Shown here: one piece after another, positions 26,010 to 35,303 of the stretch
Position numbering within the stretch: the first letter of the stretch is position 1
Layout: every line of letters starts with the position of its first letter
NCBI GenBank assembly: GCA_009664345.1
Contig: CP043547.1
Location: 1,612,001 to 1,676,000, forward strand
Length of the DNA: 64,000 bases
Reading direction: 5' to 3'
Source: Planctomycetales bacterium 10988
Lineage (GTDB): Bacteria; Planctomycetota; Planctomycetia; Pirellulales; Pb10988
Notes under the pieces: model-generated
Told to the model about the DNA's origin: nothing
The model's input: the letters and a program-made list of their open reading frames with translations, nothing else
Databases searched by the model: none
Position numbers and translations under genes: made by a program

Positions 26010-26407
26010 GCTGGCTTCTTCTAATCAACGTTCAGTTCTCTCAGCCCGACTCTAATAAACAGCTTCTATCATCATTGAAATCGCAAGTCTGTGGAATACC
26101 CTCGATTCCTTAGGCTTGCGATTTTCTTTTTGAGTGACTTTCCAACCTTCACTTCTTCGACTTTTTATTGACCAAGAAATTGCAAGTTCATCCATCTCCC
26201 AAACGAAGTTGCTCCTTCTACATCTCTAAATTGAAATTCAAGAGCCAAACCATAGCTGCTTCTCGCTGGGAACAGCCAATCATCGCATCGGAAAGACTTC
26301 CAAACTTGCGCATAAAAAAGAGTCCCCAAACAGTGATGCTTGTGGACTCTTGAATTTATGGGATTAACTCTTCGCGATCGAAATCGAGCCTTTGAGGCAG
26401 TCGAGAA
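26010..26407. other. 398-base gap with terminator
   Basis: Between two convergent genes. It holds the terminator at 26314-26351 for the DUF1559 gene on the minus strand; otherwise I see no feature. Confidence 0.55.
26314..26351 (-). terminator. Terminator of the first DUF1559 gene
   Basis: An eight-bp stem, AAGAGTCC with GGACTCTT, with A-rich sequence at 26314-26319 that gives a T run on the minus strand after the hairpin. Confidence 0.75.
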
Positions 26408-27493
26408 CTATCGAAGCATATCTTCGTCAACGACAGTACTACCACGATATTTACCAGCAAGCGCACGACCTTGCGGTACGTTCTGAGGATCGGTGTAGTC
26501 CCGAGGACCTTCGTTTGCGCCAAGACGGGAACCCGAAGGAGTGTAGATTGCACTATAGGTAAACCAGTCAATCTCATCCGCGAGGAATTTGGTGTGTTGG
26601 TCGCAGAAGACCACATTCACACCACCCGGGTGACGGCTTTTCGGACGAGCTGCTTGACGATCACCGCCTTGAAGTCCATTGATACGCATGGTGAAAGTAT
26701 CTGTATTAAAGTTAGTCGGAGCAGTGTTGACATTATCTGCGTAGTAGCAGATGCAAACATCCGATTCGAAGACTTGAACATTGGCAGTAGCGGTACCACC
26801 GGCACGAGACCAGTTCCAAGCATCCAGATTTTCACCGACCATCAAAGTGGTAGCCGTTCCGTCATCTGCACTGACCATGGCGAGAGACATACGATTACGA
26901 CCCGGCCAGAAGATGGTGTTGTTCGTACCTGGATTGACAATTAAGTAGTCATTATGGAAGACCGAAGACTTAATGGATTCTTTCCAATAGCTATGCGAAC
27001 TGGTTTCCGAATCAGCGGCCGGGGTGAATCGTTGACCGTTATCATCTTGTAGGTTACGCATCCCACAGTTGGCGGCATAAGTCATTTGAGGACCGGTTTG
27101 TGCAGGATCGTTTGGGCAAAGCAAAACTTTCAAAGTTTGATTGGGGTGCGTTCCACGGGTGTTCGCAGCCGCATTGGCATTGTAACGATTGAAGATATCA
27201 TTACGTTCCATGAAAGGAAGCGTGGGGAATACCCAACCAACAGCATTACCACCTTCTACAGTAGAGTAGTTGGGGTTTTGCGAAACAGCCCAACCGGGAA
27301 GATAACCTTTAGCGGCATCGTGTTGCATCAGAGCGATGCTGACGTTTCGGATTTGGTTGGTACATTGAGTACGACGAGCGGTTTCACGAACCGCGTTTAC
27401 AGCTGGCATCAACATGGCCGCCAAAATGGCGATGATGCTCATAACAACGAGAAGTTCGACGAGTGTGAAGCCTGAACGGCTAGATTTTTCCAT
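26408..27493 (-). CDS. DUF1559 prepilin-like protein, copy 1
   Basis: A 361-residue member of the planctomycete DUF1559 family. It starts with a type IV pilin-like leader: a short basic tail, then the cleavage and methylation site G|FTLVELLVV and a 20-residue hydrophobic helix. The DUF1559 domain fills the rest and ends with the H-X9-DG-type tail (HPGGVNVVFCDQHTKFL; here DQ replaces DG). The protein should be processed by a prepilin peptidase and exposed at the cell surface or in the periplasm. I use the ATG at 27493 because GGGAG lies just upstream; the longer frame from 27508 includes that site. Copies 2 and 3 at 27922 and 29373 are close paralogues with a similar leader before the start. 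Confidence 0.92.
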   Translation of the reverse strand: MEKSSRSGFTLVELLVVMSIIAILAAMLMPAVNAVRETARRTQCTNQIRNVSIALMQHDAAKGYLPGWAVSQNPNYSTVEGGNAVGWVFPTLPFMERNDIFNRYNANAAANTRGTHPNQTLKVLLCPNDPAQTGPQMTYAANCGMRNLQDDNGQRFTPAADSETSSHSYWKESIKSSVFHNDYLIVNPGTNNTIFWPGRNRMSLAMVSADDGTATTLMVGENLDAWNWSRAGGTATANVQVFESDVCICYYADNVNTAPTNFNTDTFTMRINGLQGGDRQAARPKSRHPGGVNVVFCDQHTKFLADEIDWFTYSAIYTPSGSRLGANEGPRDYTDPQNVPQGRALAGKYRGSTVVDEDMLR

Positions 27494-27921
27494 AGAGTCT
27501 CCCATCAAGTGAAGAATGCCAAAAAAACAGGAATGTTCTCAGGGGATAAGAACAATCTTTTTAAAAGCAATCGTTATGCCAGATTGGAACTCTAGGTAGG
27601 GACCGGTAGCGCAAGTACTTTGATATGAATACTTACGTCAAATGTGATCAAAAAAATATTTTTCAGAGAATTTTTACAAAAGTTTTTAATTTAGCCCTAA
27701 AGTATTTGCAAGCAAAATCAAACAGAAATATTTTCGGCCAACATGCACCATTAGGCTGTAAAAATTACTTTCCTCTTAATATTTTGGCATGGACACCATA
27801 TAGTTAAAAAAATTAATAAAAAAAAGAGACCCTAGAATTGAAAGATCAATTTTAGGGTCTCTGATATTAGAGGTATTCAATTAACGCGAGATTTGTCTAA
27901 ATCTCAATTAATTTAAAAAGA
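27494..27921. other. 428-base spacer between DUF1559 copies 1 and 2
   Basis: It carries the ribosome site and leader of copy 1 (minus strand; CCCCTGAGAACAT at about 27533-27545) and the terminator of copy 2 (27818-27862). The middle, 27620-27800, is very AT-rich and shows no gene. Confidence 0.6.
27818..27862 (-). terminator. Terminator of DUF1559 copy 2
   Basis: A 16-bp stem, AGAGACCCTAGAATTG at 27825-27840 with CAATTTTAGGGTCTCT at 27847-27862, one G-T pair, loop AAAGAT, and an A run (T run on the minus strand) at 27818-27825. Confidence 0.92.
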
Positions 27922-29013
27922 TTATCGGATACGATCTTCGTCAACCAAGGTATTGACATACTTGGCACCAATCACACGACCAGCGGTTGGTTGGTTCGTA
28001 CCATCCCAGTCACGTGGACCAGCATTGTTACGATTAATACGGTTACCTGCAGGGGTATAAAGAGCACTATAGGTAAACCAATCAATCTCATCCGGCAAGA
28101 ACTTGGTGTGTTGATCACAGAAAACCACATTCACACCACCTGGGTGACGACTCTTTGGTCGCGGAGCAACCGAATTTCCTCCTTGAAGACCATTAATACG
28201 CATAGTAAAGGTATTTAAGTTAAAATCCTCTGGGGGACCGTTGGTAGAATCTGCGAAGAAACAAATGCAAACGTCACTTTCGTAAACTTGCACTTGAGCA
28301 TCGGCATCCCCTCCGGGACGAGACCAATTATTCGCATCAAGATTTTCACCAGCCATAATGGTTGTTGCAGTTCCATCGTCCGCACTTACCATCGAAAGGG
28401 ACATGGAATTACGACCTTGCCAGAAGTTGCCGTTGGCAGAGGTATTGTTTGGAACCAAGTATCGGTTATGAAACAGAGAAGATTGAGGGCGTTCTTTCAT
28501 ATAGGAATCTGAATGAGTTTCCTCAGGCACAGCATTTCTGTTAGCTCCATAACGTTCTCCATTGTCCTCTGCAGTATTCCGCATTCCACAGTTGACGGCA
28601 TAGGTCATTTGGATACCGGTTTGAGAAGGATCATTCGGACAAAGCAAAACCTTAATTGTTTGGTTAGGATGCTTTCCACGATTTCCGCCAGCATTGGCAT
28701 TGTAACGATTATAAATATCGTTACGTTCCATAAAGGGGAGAGTTGGGAAAACCCAACCAACGGCATTTCCACCATTAACTTCGGAGTAATCCGGATTTTG
28801 CGAGACAGCCCAACCGGGAAGTTCTCCTTTGGCGGCATCGTGTTGCATCAGAGCGATGCCGACGTTTCGGATTTGGTTAGTGCATTGAGTACGACGAGCG
28901 GTTTCACGAACCGCATTCACAGCCGGCATCAGCATGGCTGCCAAAATGGCGATAATGCTCATCACCACCAGAAGTTCAACAAGGGTAAAACCTTGTCGTT
29001 CAAATCGTTTCAT
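27922..29013 (-). CDS. DUF1559 prepilin-like protein, copy 2
   Basis: A 363-residue paralogue of copies 1 and 3. The prepilin leader reads KRFERQG|FTLVELLVV, followed by the hydrophobic helix and a conserved stretch with ETARRTQCTNQIRNVG. The domain body has the same landmarks as copy 1 (GWVFPTLPFMERNDIYNRY, KVLLCPNDPSQT, MSLSMVSADDGTATT) and the same tail with FCDQHTKFL. The start is the ATG at 29013 with GGGAG in front. The leader upstream again has CCCCTGAG and a GTCTA/TAGAC hairpin around 29045-29069. It has its own terminator, so each copy appears to be an independent transcription unit despite the tandem order. Confidence 0.92.
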   Translation of the reverse strand: MKRFERQGFTLVELLVVMSIIAILAAMLMPAVNAVRETARRTQCTNQIRNVGIALMQHDAAKGELPGWAVSQNPDYSEVNGGNAVGWVFPTLPFMERNDIYNRYNANAGGNRGKHPNQTIKVLLCPNDPSQTGIQMTYAVNCGMRNTAEDNGERYGANRNAVPEETHSDSYMKERPQSSLFHNRYLVPNNTSANGNFWQGRNSMSLSMVSADDGTATTIMAGENLDANNWSRPGGDADAQVQVYESDVCICFFADSTNGPPEDFNLNTFTMRINGLQGGNSVAPRPKSRHPGGVNVVFCDQHTKFLPDEIDWFTYSALYTPAGNRINRNNAGPRDWDGTNQPTAGRVIGAKYVNTLVDEDRIR

Positions 29014-29372
29014 AGATTCTCCCATCAAGTAAGTAAACTGAACTGTCTAGATGTCCTCAGGGGTTAGACAGAAATTTACTTAAGCAGAAAGTATGCCATT
29101 TTTACTCAAGAGAGAAATCTATAAACCATAAGCCATTATAACACATCAACTTATACCATATTTTTTTAGAGAAGCGTGAATCTAGGCTGGCTGAAAAGCC
29201 AGGTTATAACTCTTAAGATGCAACAATTTCAGTAAAACATAGACTGAAAAAAAGAATGCTTATCGTCATCTATAACAGTAATATTTACCGTATTCTAAGC
29301 AAGCAAAAACCGGGTTTTACTCTAGGAATAAAACCCGGTTTATTGAAATTCTTAATTTAGGAGGACGCCTTC
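29014..29372. other. 359-base spacer between DUF1559 copies 2 and 3
   Basis: It contains the leader of copy 2, a small hairpin with a GAAA tetraloop (CTGGCT/AGCCAG, 29187-29202) and the terminator of copy 3 (29305-29341). No gene is visible. Confidence 0.6.
29305..29341 (-). terminator. Terminator of DUF1559 copy 3
   Basis: A 13-bp perfect stem, AAACCGGGTTTTA with TAAAACCCGGTTT, around a nine-base loop, followed on the minus strand by a T run (29305-29309). Confidence 0.9.
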
Positions 29373-30458
29373 TTAGCGAATTCGATCCTCATCAACCAAG
29401 GTGTTTTTGTATTTTCCACCAATGGTTCGACCTTTGGCTACGTTCTGAGGATCGGTGTAGTCCCGAGGGCCTGCGTTGGTGGTGGGAATTCGGGTACCTG
29501 CTGGGGAGTAAAGAGCACTATAAGTGAACCAATCAATCTCATCCGGCAAAAACTTGGTGTGTTGATCACAGAAGACTACATTCACACCACCTGGGTGACG
29601 ACTCTTCGGTCGGCCAGCTCGGCCAGCACCACCTTGAAGACCATTAATACGCATGGTGAAGGTTGTCTCATTGAAGTTCGCTGGCGGTTCGTTATTTTCA
29701 TCGGTGAAGAAGCAAATACAAACTTCACTTTCGTGGACTTCTACGTTGGCATCAGCTTCGTTTGGACCGGGACGAGACCAAAACCGAGCGTCAAGATTTT
29801 CACCGACCATGATCGTCGTAGCGGTTCCATCATCTGCACTCACCATCGCAAGCGACATTTGATTCCGACCTTGCCAGAAAAAAGTCTTGTTACTGCCGGG
29901 GTTGACCATAAGATAATTATTGTGAAACAGAGAAGCAGCCGTAACTTCTTTCATGTAAGCATGCGAACTTGTAGTTTCAGGAGGCGTGGTACCGTAGCGC
30001 ACCCCATCATCTGTATCAGTATTTCGCTGCCCGCAATTTACCGCATAAGTCGTTTCACGACCATTTTGAGACGGATCATTCGGGCAGAGCAGAACCTTAA
30101 TCGTTTGACCAGGCAGCTTCCCGCGATTTCCACCGGCATTGGCATTGTAACGGTTATAAATGTCGTTACGTTCCATAAAGGGGAGCGTTGGGAAAACCCA
30201 GCCGATGGCGTTCCCACCTTCAACGGTGTTATAGTCGGGGTTTTGAGAGACAGCCCAACCTGGAAGAGTCCCTTTAGCAGCATCGTGTTGCATTAGAGCG
30301 ATACCGACGTTTCGGATTTGGTTGGTGCATTGTGTACGACGGGCGGTTTCACGCACCGCGTTTACAGCCGGCATCAGCATGGCGGCTAGGATGGCAATAA
30401 TGCTCATCACAACTAGCAATTCAACCAGGGTAAAACCCGAGCGGATTGATTTCTTCAT
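29373..30458 (-). CDS. DUF1559 prepilin-like protein, copy 3
   Basis: A 361-residue paralogue of copies 1 and 2. The prepilin leader is MKKSIRSG|FTLVELLVV. The body shows GWVFPTLPFMERNDIYNRY, KVLLCPNDPSQN and MSLAMVSADDGTATTIM, and the tail FCDQHTKFLPDEIDWFTYSA is shared with copy 2. It starts at ATG 30458 with GGGAGTC upstream. The first base of the triplet in transcription order, it has its own leader with TAACCCCT near 30492-30499 and its own terminator. Sequence similarity extends through the whole length, and differences concentrate around residues 140-180 and 240-265, which may be the exposed loops. Confidence 0.92.
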   Translation of the reverse strand: MKKSIRSGFTLVELLVVMSIIAILAAMLMPAVNAVRETARRTQCTNQIRNVGIALMQHDAAKGTLPGWAVSQNPDYNTVEGGNAIGWVFPTLPFMERNDIYNRYNANAGGNRGKLPGQTIKVLLCPNDPSQNGRETTYAVNCGQRNTDTDDGVRYGTTPPETTSSHAYMKEVTAASLFHNNYLMVNPGSNKTFFWQGRNQMSLAMVSADDGTATTIMVGENLDARFWSRPGPNEADANVEVHESEVCICFFTDENNEPPANFNETTFTMRINGLQGGAGRAGRPKSRHPGGVNVVFCDQHTKFLPDEIDWFTYSALYSPAGTRIPTTNAGPRDYTDPQNVAKGRTIGGKYKNTLVDEDRIR

Positions 30459-30831
30459 AAAGAGACTCCCATCAAGAAAAACAAATTAAAATAGGGGTTA
30501 GGTAGTTGATTTTCTTATAGGCAACTCAAATACCAAAGCGGTTTTCCCGTGCGAGCGATCGCCTCTTAAATGATTGATAATAAACAGGTTAAAAAAATTT
30601 TGATTTCGAAGTATATCTAAATTTGAATAGAGATCGGTCGTAACAAGTAAAAACTTCCAACAATTTTAAACAGTATATTTTTCTCAATACCGTGATGTTA
30701 GACGATAATTATTACCGTATTTATCCCCCATTCTGACTGGATTGGGAAAGAAAAAGGACGCTTTTCACGGTGAGAAACGTCCATAACTTTAGAAGCACTG
30801 AATTGTTGAAACTTTAGGTCTTCTCGTTTTG
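30459..30831. other. 373-base gap before the two-helix membrane pair
   Basis: It holds the leader of DUF1559 copy 3 and, at 30751-30782, the terminator of the gene at 30832. The sequence between is AT-rich without a gene. Confidence 0.55.
30751..30782 (-). terminator. Terminator of the membrane protein gene at 30832
   Basis: A hairpin with GGACG/CGTCC at its base and TTTTCAC/GTGAGAA above a single mismatch, followed on the minus strand by TTTTT. Confidence 0.78.
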
Positions 30832-31662
30832 CTAGGTTTGATTGCCAAAGGGGTCTTTATTCGCCGAAGAGTCCGTTTGGGGGTTAAATGCTTGGAACCC
30901 TTCTTGGTTCTCCGCGAATTCTGTCCCTGCCAGGGGATCAGATTGGGAATCATAATCTTCAGAGGTGTACGAAGTGTCTGACTGGTTGGATGAAAAGAGG
31001 AAAGGAGACGCCAGCCAAAGTATTCCTAAGAAGGCAAGAAACATCCCTCCAGCCATCATTCCCAAGGAGGCATAAATCGAAGTTGGCTTGCGATCGAGGG
31101 CGAGAATCACCATCTTATCAAGGTCCATGCTGGGAAAATTCTCTCGCATGATACTTTCTTCTTCTGAATCAAGAGAGGTGGTTCGATTAATCACCAGCCC
31201 TTCGATGGACTCGACCAGCTCCATCCCATCGGGGATATCGCCGATCTTTTTGAACTTCGTCGTTCGAACTAATACCGAAATCGGATGAATCTCTGTTGGA
31301 ACAAGGTGTTCGGGAATGGCATCGAGCGTTCCAAATTGTTCTTCAAGTTCAGCGATCTGCTGCCAATAGGGATGCTCGTAGGAGATGACGGGATAATACA
31401 AATAGTTGACTTTGTCATTCTCATCCGGTTCGCCGGAATCATAGCGGCCCTGTTCATACTCATAGACACACCCTGCATAAACGGCAAAGTGCCGATCCAG
31501 CTCGATATAACGTTCTTCCGGTGGCCCAAAAGTCTCGATTTCTTGCAACGAGACCGGGGCCGGCTTCGAACTAACCCCTTCCCCCAACTGATATTCAAGA
31601 TAGCCAAAGTAAATGAGTGCGCCGCCCAAAATGAGCGGAACAAGCTTGATACGAAAGTCCAT
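30832..31662 (-). CDS. Two-helix membrane protein, tandem paralogue A
   Basis: A 276-residue protein of unknown family. A first membrane helix lies at about residues 7-23 (VPLILGGALIYFGYLEY), then an outside domain of about 180 residues, then a second helix near residues 205-228 (LGMMAGGMFLAFLGILWLA), and a Ser/Asp/Gln-rich cytoplasmic tail ending DPFGNQT. The outside domain shares a series of segments with the next gene: GPPEERYIEL, YYPVISYEHP, HPISVLVRT, IPDGMELV and LDSEEE. I use the ATG at 31662, which has GAAGGGG in front; the frame is open 45 codons further. The order helix-domain-helix recalls GIDE-like or NfeD-like proteins, but I cannot support a function. Confidence 0.7.
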   Translation of the reverse strand: MDFRIKLVPLILGGALIYFGYLEYQLGEGVSSKPAPVSLQEIETFGPPEERYIELDRHFAVYAGCVYEYEQGRYDSGEPDENDKVNYLYYPVISYEHPYWQQIAELEEQFGTLDAIPEHLVPTEIHPISVLVRTTKFKKIGDIPDGMELVESIEGLVINRTTSLDSEEESIMRENFPSMDLDKMVILALDRKPTSIYASLGMMAGGMFLAFLGILWLASPFLFSSNQSDTSYTSEDYDSQSDPLAGTEFAENQEGFQAFNPQTDSSANKDPFGNQT

Positions 31663-31967
31663 CAATACCCCTTCAAAAATAGAAAAGAATCTATAAGCCT
31701 CGACAATGGAAAAGCTTGGAAATCCTGCACAACGGAAATAGATAAAAGATAAGTAAGCATTTTCAAACCCAGAGAATCGATAGCTCGATGGGGGCATCTC
31801 TTAGGCTGGATACGACTTAATAAACAAAAGCATTAACAAAATACGCCACCTTGTCAATGAACTTTTGAATACTTTTTAGCTAAGAATCAAATTTCCTAAG
31901 CAAAGCGGCATAATAATGAGCAATATCGCCACCCAATAGGTGATGAACCATCGAATCTGAGCTTTTT
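31663..31967. other. 305-base spacer between the membrane paralogues
   Basis: No gene, terminator or repeat stands out. The open frame upstream of 31662 is without a ribosome site of its own. The promoter of the first paralogue may lie near 31800-31860, an AT-rich stretch. Confidence 0.5.
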
Positions 31968-32675
31968 TTATCTTGTCAGAAGATAATGGGCCATGAGAAT
32001 ACTTCCGATGAGAAGGAAGATGATTCCAGTACCAAACATAAGAACGCCAAATGCGATCGGAGGTGGCTTGTCCCGCAAGGTAAAAATCAGACATTGATCG
32101 AAGTCGATGCCTGGAAAGCCTTCGCTTAAGAGTTTCTTCTCCTCTGAATCCAAGCTCTTGCGACTCTCAATCACTCCGACTAAGGAATCTTGTAAGACAA
32201 TCCCGTCTGGAATTTCCCGAACTCGCTTGTATTCATAGGACCGGACAAGCACAGCAATCGGTTCGATCTGCCGAGGCAAAGCATGATCGGGAATTTGATC
32301 CCAACTTCCATATTCCTCCAGCAATTCATCAAGCTCTAATAAGAAGGGATGCTCCGTCGAAATCACAGGATAGTAGACATAATCCAATTTGAGCCGCGAA
32401 TCATCTTTGCTGAAGTCGAAACGGGATTTCTCCCCGGCGTAGACTGCTCCAGTAAATAACGCAAGATGTTGTTCAAATTGAAGATAAGTCTCTTTGGGAG
32501 GCCCGTTTTGTTCTATGTTCGATAAAGGAACCGGAACGGGTTCAAGCGGGTTGCTGAAACCTTCGGAGATATCTCGATAGCCGAGAATGAGTAAGAGCAC
32601 GGCGATCCCCAAGGGAACCAACCGCCAATAAAGTCCATTCTGGCTCCCAGAATTGCTAGTCTCTTCGTAATCCAC
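31968..32675 (-). CDS. Two-helix membrane protein, tandem paralogue B
   Basis: A 235-residue paralogue of the gene at 30832-31662. Helix one is at about residues 17-34 (LVPLGIAVLLLILGYRDI) and helix two at about 207-230 (FGVLMFGTGIIFLLIGSIL). The domain between has the same line of motifs: NGPPKETYLQF, YYPVISTEHP, EPIAVLVRS, IPDGIVLQ and SLDSEEK. It ends soon after the second helix and lacks the long polar tail of paralogue A. No catalytic motif is visible. The two genes are in the same direction but separated by about 300 bases, so they may be transcribed separately. The role is unknown; the conserved outside domain suggests ligand or protein binding. Confidence 0.7.
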   Translation of the reverse strand: MDYEETSNSGSQNGLYWRLVPLGIAVLLLILGYRDISEGFSNPLEPVPVPLSNIEQNGPPKETYLQFEQHLALFTGAVYAGEKSRFDFSKDDSRLKLDYVYYPVISTEHPFLLELDELLEEYGSWDQIPDHALPRQIEPIAVLVRSYEYKRVREIPDGIVLQDSLVGVIESRKSLDSEEKKLLSEGFPGIDFDQCLIFTLRDKPPPIAFGVLMFGTGIIFLLIGSILMAHYLLTR

Positions 32676-32845
32676 TCACCGTACCTCAGCTACTACTCTA
32701 GTTTGAATTGAATCGTCTTTTTAGCAATCTACTCAAGAGAGTACGGTAGTCGCAAGGATAAATCCCTGTATTTTCTCTAGATTAATTGAAATTTGATTTG
32801 AGGAGCCTCATCGAGCCCTTCCGGTTGACCATTGTAGAGATGAAG

Positions 32846-34438
32846 TTACTCCGGGGTTGTCTGCTGACCAACACGATGTTCGGTGAGAGCAATCGCTTTG
32901 AGTAACCCTTGGGCTTTGTTGAGGGTTTCTTGATATTCACTAGAAGGAACACTATCCGCCACGATGCCTGCCCCGGCTTGCACATAGGCCTTGTTTCCTT
33001 GCACGACCATCGTTCGCAAGGCAATACAGGTATCCATATTTCCAGAGAAATCGAAGTAGCCAACCGCTCCGGCATACGGTCCACGGCGATGCGGTTCGAG
33101 TTCATCAATGATTTGCATGGCCCGAACTTTTGGAGCCCCAGAGACCGTACCCGCCGGCAAACAGGCCCTTAACGCATCGAAGGCCGTTGTCTCAGGACGG
33201 AGCTTGCCATTGACGTTCGAAGTGATGTGCATGACATGGCTATACCGCTCGATGACCATCATGTCGGAAATCTCGACGCTTCCGAATTGGGAAACACGCC
33301 CGACATCGTTTCTGCCTAAATCGACGAGCATCACATGTTCGGCCCGTTCTTTGGGATCGGCCAAAAGTTCTTCGGCAAGTTGTCGGTCTTCGAGTTCTGT
33401 TTTGCCACGTTTTCTGGTTCCTGCCAGAGGCCGGACGGTGACGACTCCATCCACAACTCGAACCATAATTTCCGGCGAGCTTCCTACTAAAGTCGCTGAA
33501 GGCATCCGCAAGTAAAACATAAAGGGGCTGGGATTCACCACGCGAAGCGTGCGGTAGATCTCAAAGGAGGAGACATTCACCTCTGTCATCAGCCGTTGAC
33601 TGAGAACCACCTGAAAAATATCGCCGGCTCGAATGTATTCTTGGCAAGCTTCGACGGCCGCTTCGAATTCTTCCTTTTTGAAGTTCGATTCATAGGAAAC
33701 CGGCGGCGGCTGGACCAGATGTTCGGCGGGAATGTCTTCTAGTGGTAACTCTCGATCAAGACGTTGTAGCTCATCGACTAGTTGATCGACTTTTTCCACT
33801 GCCTCTTGTCGGGCGTTCTCCAGGTCCGTTTCTCCCCGGAGGTGGGCCATGGCGATGACGTAGATCGTCTTTTGCACATGATCAAAAATGACCATCCGAT
33901 CGAAAAAGGCAAAACAAAGATCGGGCAAATCGCGGTCGTCTTCCGGGGCATTCGGCAGATGCTCAGTGTAGCGAACCGTATCATACCCGGCGTAGCCAAT
34001 CGCCCCGCCACAGAAAGGAGGAAGTTCCTCCAAATGGGCCGTGCGGTATTGTTCGATTTTCTTTTGCAAGTCCGCCAGCGGGTCTTCGGAGGTGTAGACC
34101 GTGGTTTCCCCTTGGTCGGTGATCCGAACTTCGTCGGCTCGGGCTTCGATTTGCAAAAAAGGTTGGCTGGTGAGGAAACTATAACGGCCAACTTTTTCTC
34201 CCCCGATGACGCTTTCGAAAAGGCAAGCCCAATCTCCTTGATCCAAGCGATGAAAGGCTGAAACCGGCGTAAGGCAATCGCTCGTCATCCGGCGATAGAC
34301 CGGCACAAAATCGACATTGCCGGCTAGTTGCTCAAAGACCGTCAGATCGGGGAAATGGTCGGGCATCAGAGTTTTGGCCAATTTTTCGTGAAACAAAAAG
34401 GACTTGAATGACAAGTATGGATAGAGAGTCGCAAACAT
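32846..34438 (-). CDS. trpE: Anthranilate synthase component I
   Basis: A 530-residue chorismate-binding enzyme that forms anthranilate from chorismate with ammonia delivered by TrpG, the first step of tryptophan synthesis. The N-terminal domain includes [17 protein letters not shown] (tryptophan-binding region, here with CLFES in place of LLES). The catalytic domain has [10 protein letters not shown], the metal and substrate segment [35 protein letters not shown] and [15 protein letters not shown]. The length fits TrpE, while para-aminobenzoate synthase PabB would usually be shorter. Neither trpG nor other trp genes are in the window. The start at 34438 has no clear ribosome site, and an ATG 24 codons further in is a possible alternative. 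Confidence 0.93.
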   Translation of the reverse strand: MFATLYPYLSFKSFLFHEKLAKTLMPDHFPDLTVFEQLAGNVDFVPVYRRMTSDCLTPVSAFHRLDQGDWACLFESVIGGEKVGRYSFLTSQPFLQIEARADEVRITDQGETTVYTSEDPLADLQKKIEQYRTAHLEELPPFCGGAIGYAGYDTVRYTEHLPNAPEDDRDLPDLCFAFFDRMVIFDHVQKTIYVIAMAHLRGETDLENARQEAVEKVDQLVDELQRLDRELPLEDIPAEHLVQPPPVSYESNFKKEEFEAAVEACQEYIRAGDIFQVVLSQRLMTEVNVSSFEIYRTLRVVNPSPFMFYLRMPSATLVGSSPEIMVRVVDGVVTVRPLAGTRKRGKTELEDRQLAEELLADPKERAEHVMLVDLGRNDVGRVSQFGSVEISDMMVIERYSHVMHITSNVNGKLRPETTAFDALRACLPAGTVSGAPKVRAMQIIDELEPHRRGPYAGAVGYFDFSGNMDTCIALRTMVVQGNKAYVQAGAGIVADSVPSSEYQETLNKAQGLLKAIALTEHRVGQQTTPE

Positions 34439-34750
34439 TTACGGGTTTGGTTCGAGCACTGACTCTACAGAGGCACTTGAGTGATTCCAAGTTCAGTTAA
34501 ATCGCAGGGAAAGTTCTTCCTAGTTTATAGAAAACGATTTCGTTTGATAACGGCCAGCCGGAGGTTTTCTGATTCCTTTTCAAAGTTCATTCTACAGAAG
34601 AAAGAAACTCTCCCACGGTCAAATGGCGAGTTCCCACCGGATTCAAGAATTGCCTAAGTCCATTCCGGTGACTAAGATGGAAAATGAATCCATTATCTCA
34701 AAATTGTTTATTTGCATAAAGAGCTAGAACTAGAATGGAGGGCCAACGGG
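34439..34750. other. 312-base divergent region, trpE / mcsA
   Basis: Divergent promoters for trpE and mcsA are expected here. No leader peptide rich in tryptophan, no attenuator hairpin and no RNA gene is visible. GGAGG at 34737-34741 is the ribosome site of mcsA. Confidence 0.5.
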
Positions 34751-35284
34751 ATGAAATGTCAAAAATGTGGAGACCCAGCGGTGATCCATATTACCGAGGT
34801 TCTAAAGGGAAATGCCTTTCTAGAACTGCATCTCTGCAATAATCATGCAAAAATCTATCTGGAGAATTTCGGCGTTGCCTCGCAGGCGACGGCCATCGCG
34901 ATCGGTCAGCAATTAACCGCATTGACGGAAAAAGCCCTGGAAACCATTACCGGAAAACCCGTTTCCAAGGCGCCGTCAGAAAAATCCTGCCCCGAATGTC
35001 ATATCAAACTGAGTGACCTCAAACAGAAAGGCCGACTCGGTTGCCCGGAAGATTACCATGTCTTTGCCGAAGAGTTGGAAGATTTGCTGATCACTCTTCA
35101 AGGGGCAAATGAACACCGAGGGAAAAAACCGAAACGCTGGTCACAGCAACAAACCCTCAAGCAACACCGCTATCAATTGCAACAAGAAATGCAGCAAGCG
35201 ATTGAAACGGAAGATTATGAAAAAGCGGCGGAGTTGCGTGACCGGATGCGTGCCTGGGAAGAAGGCGAATCCTTTTCCTCTTAA
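34751..35284 (+). CDS. mcsA: McsA-like zinc-binding UVR-motif protein
   Basis: A 177-residue protein with two N-terminal zinc-binding pairs: CQKC plus LCNNHA in the first 35 residues and CPECH plus LGCPEDY in the middle, then a C-terminal UVR motif (about residues 140-170, LQQEMQQAIETEDYEKAAEL). McsA is the activator of the protein arginine kinase McsB, which marks proteins for ClpCP degradation in Bacillus and relatives. The ATG at 34751 follows GGAGG by nine bases; the longer frame from a TTG at 34712 is not supported. In most genomes mcsA and mcsB are adjacent; here 1.28 kb with a convergent, damaged HEPN-like gene lies between them. No ctsR or clpC is in the window. Confidence 0.85.
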   Translation: MKCQKCGDPAVIHITEVLKGNAFLELHLCNNHAKIYLENFGVASQATAIAIGQQLTALTEKALETITGKPVSKAPSEKSCPECHIKLSDLKQKGRLGCPEDYHVFAEELEDLLITLQGANEHRGKKPKRWSQQQTLKQHRYQLQQEMQQAIETEDYEKAAELRDRMRAWEEGESFSS

Positions 35285-35303
35285 CTGTGCAGCGACACGT
35301 TAT

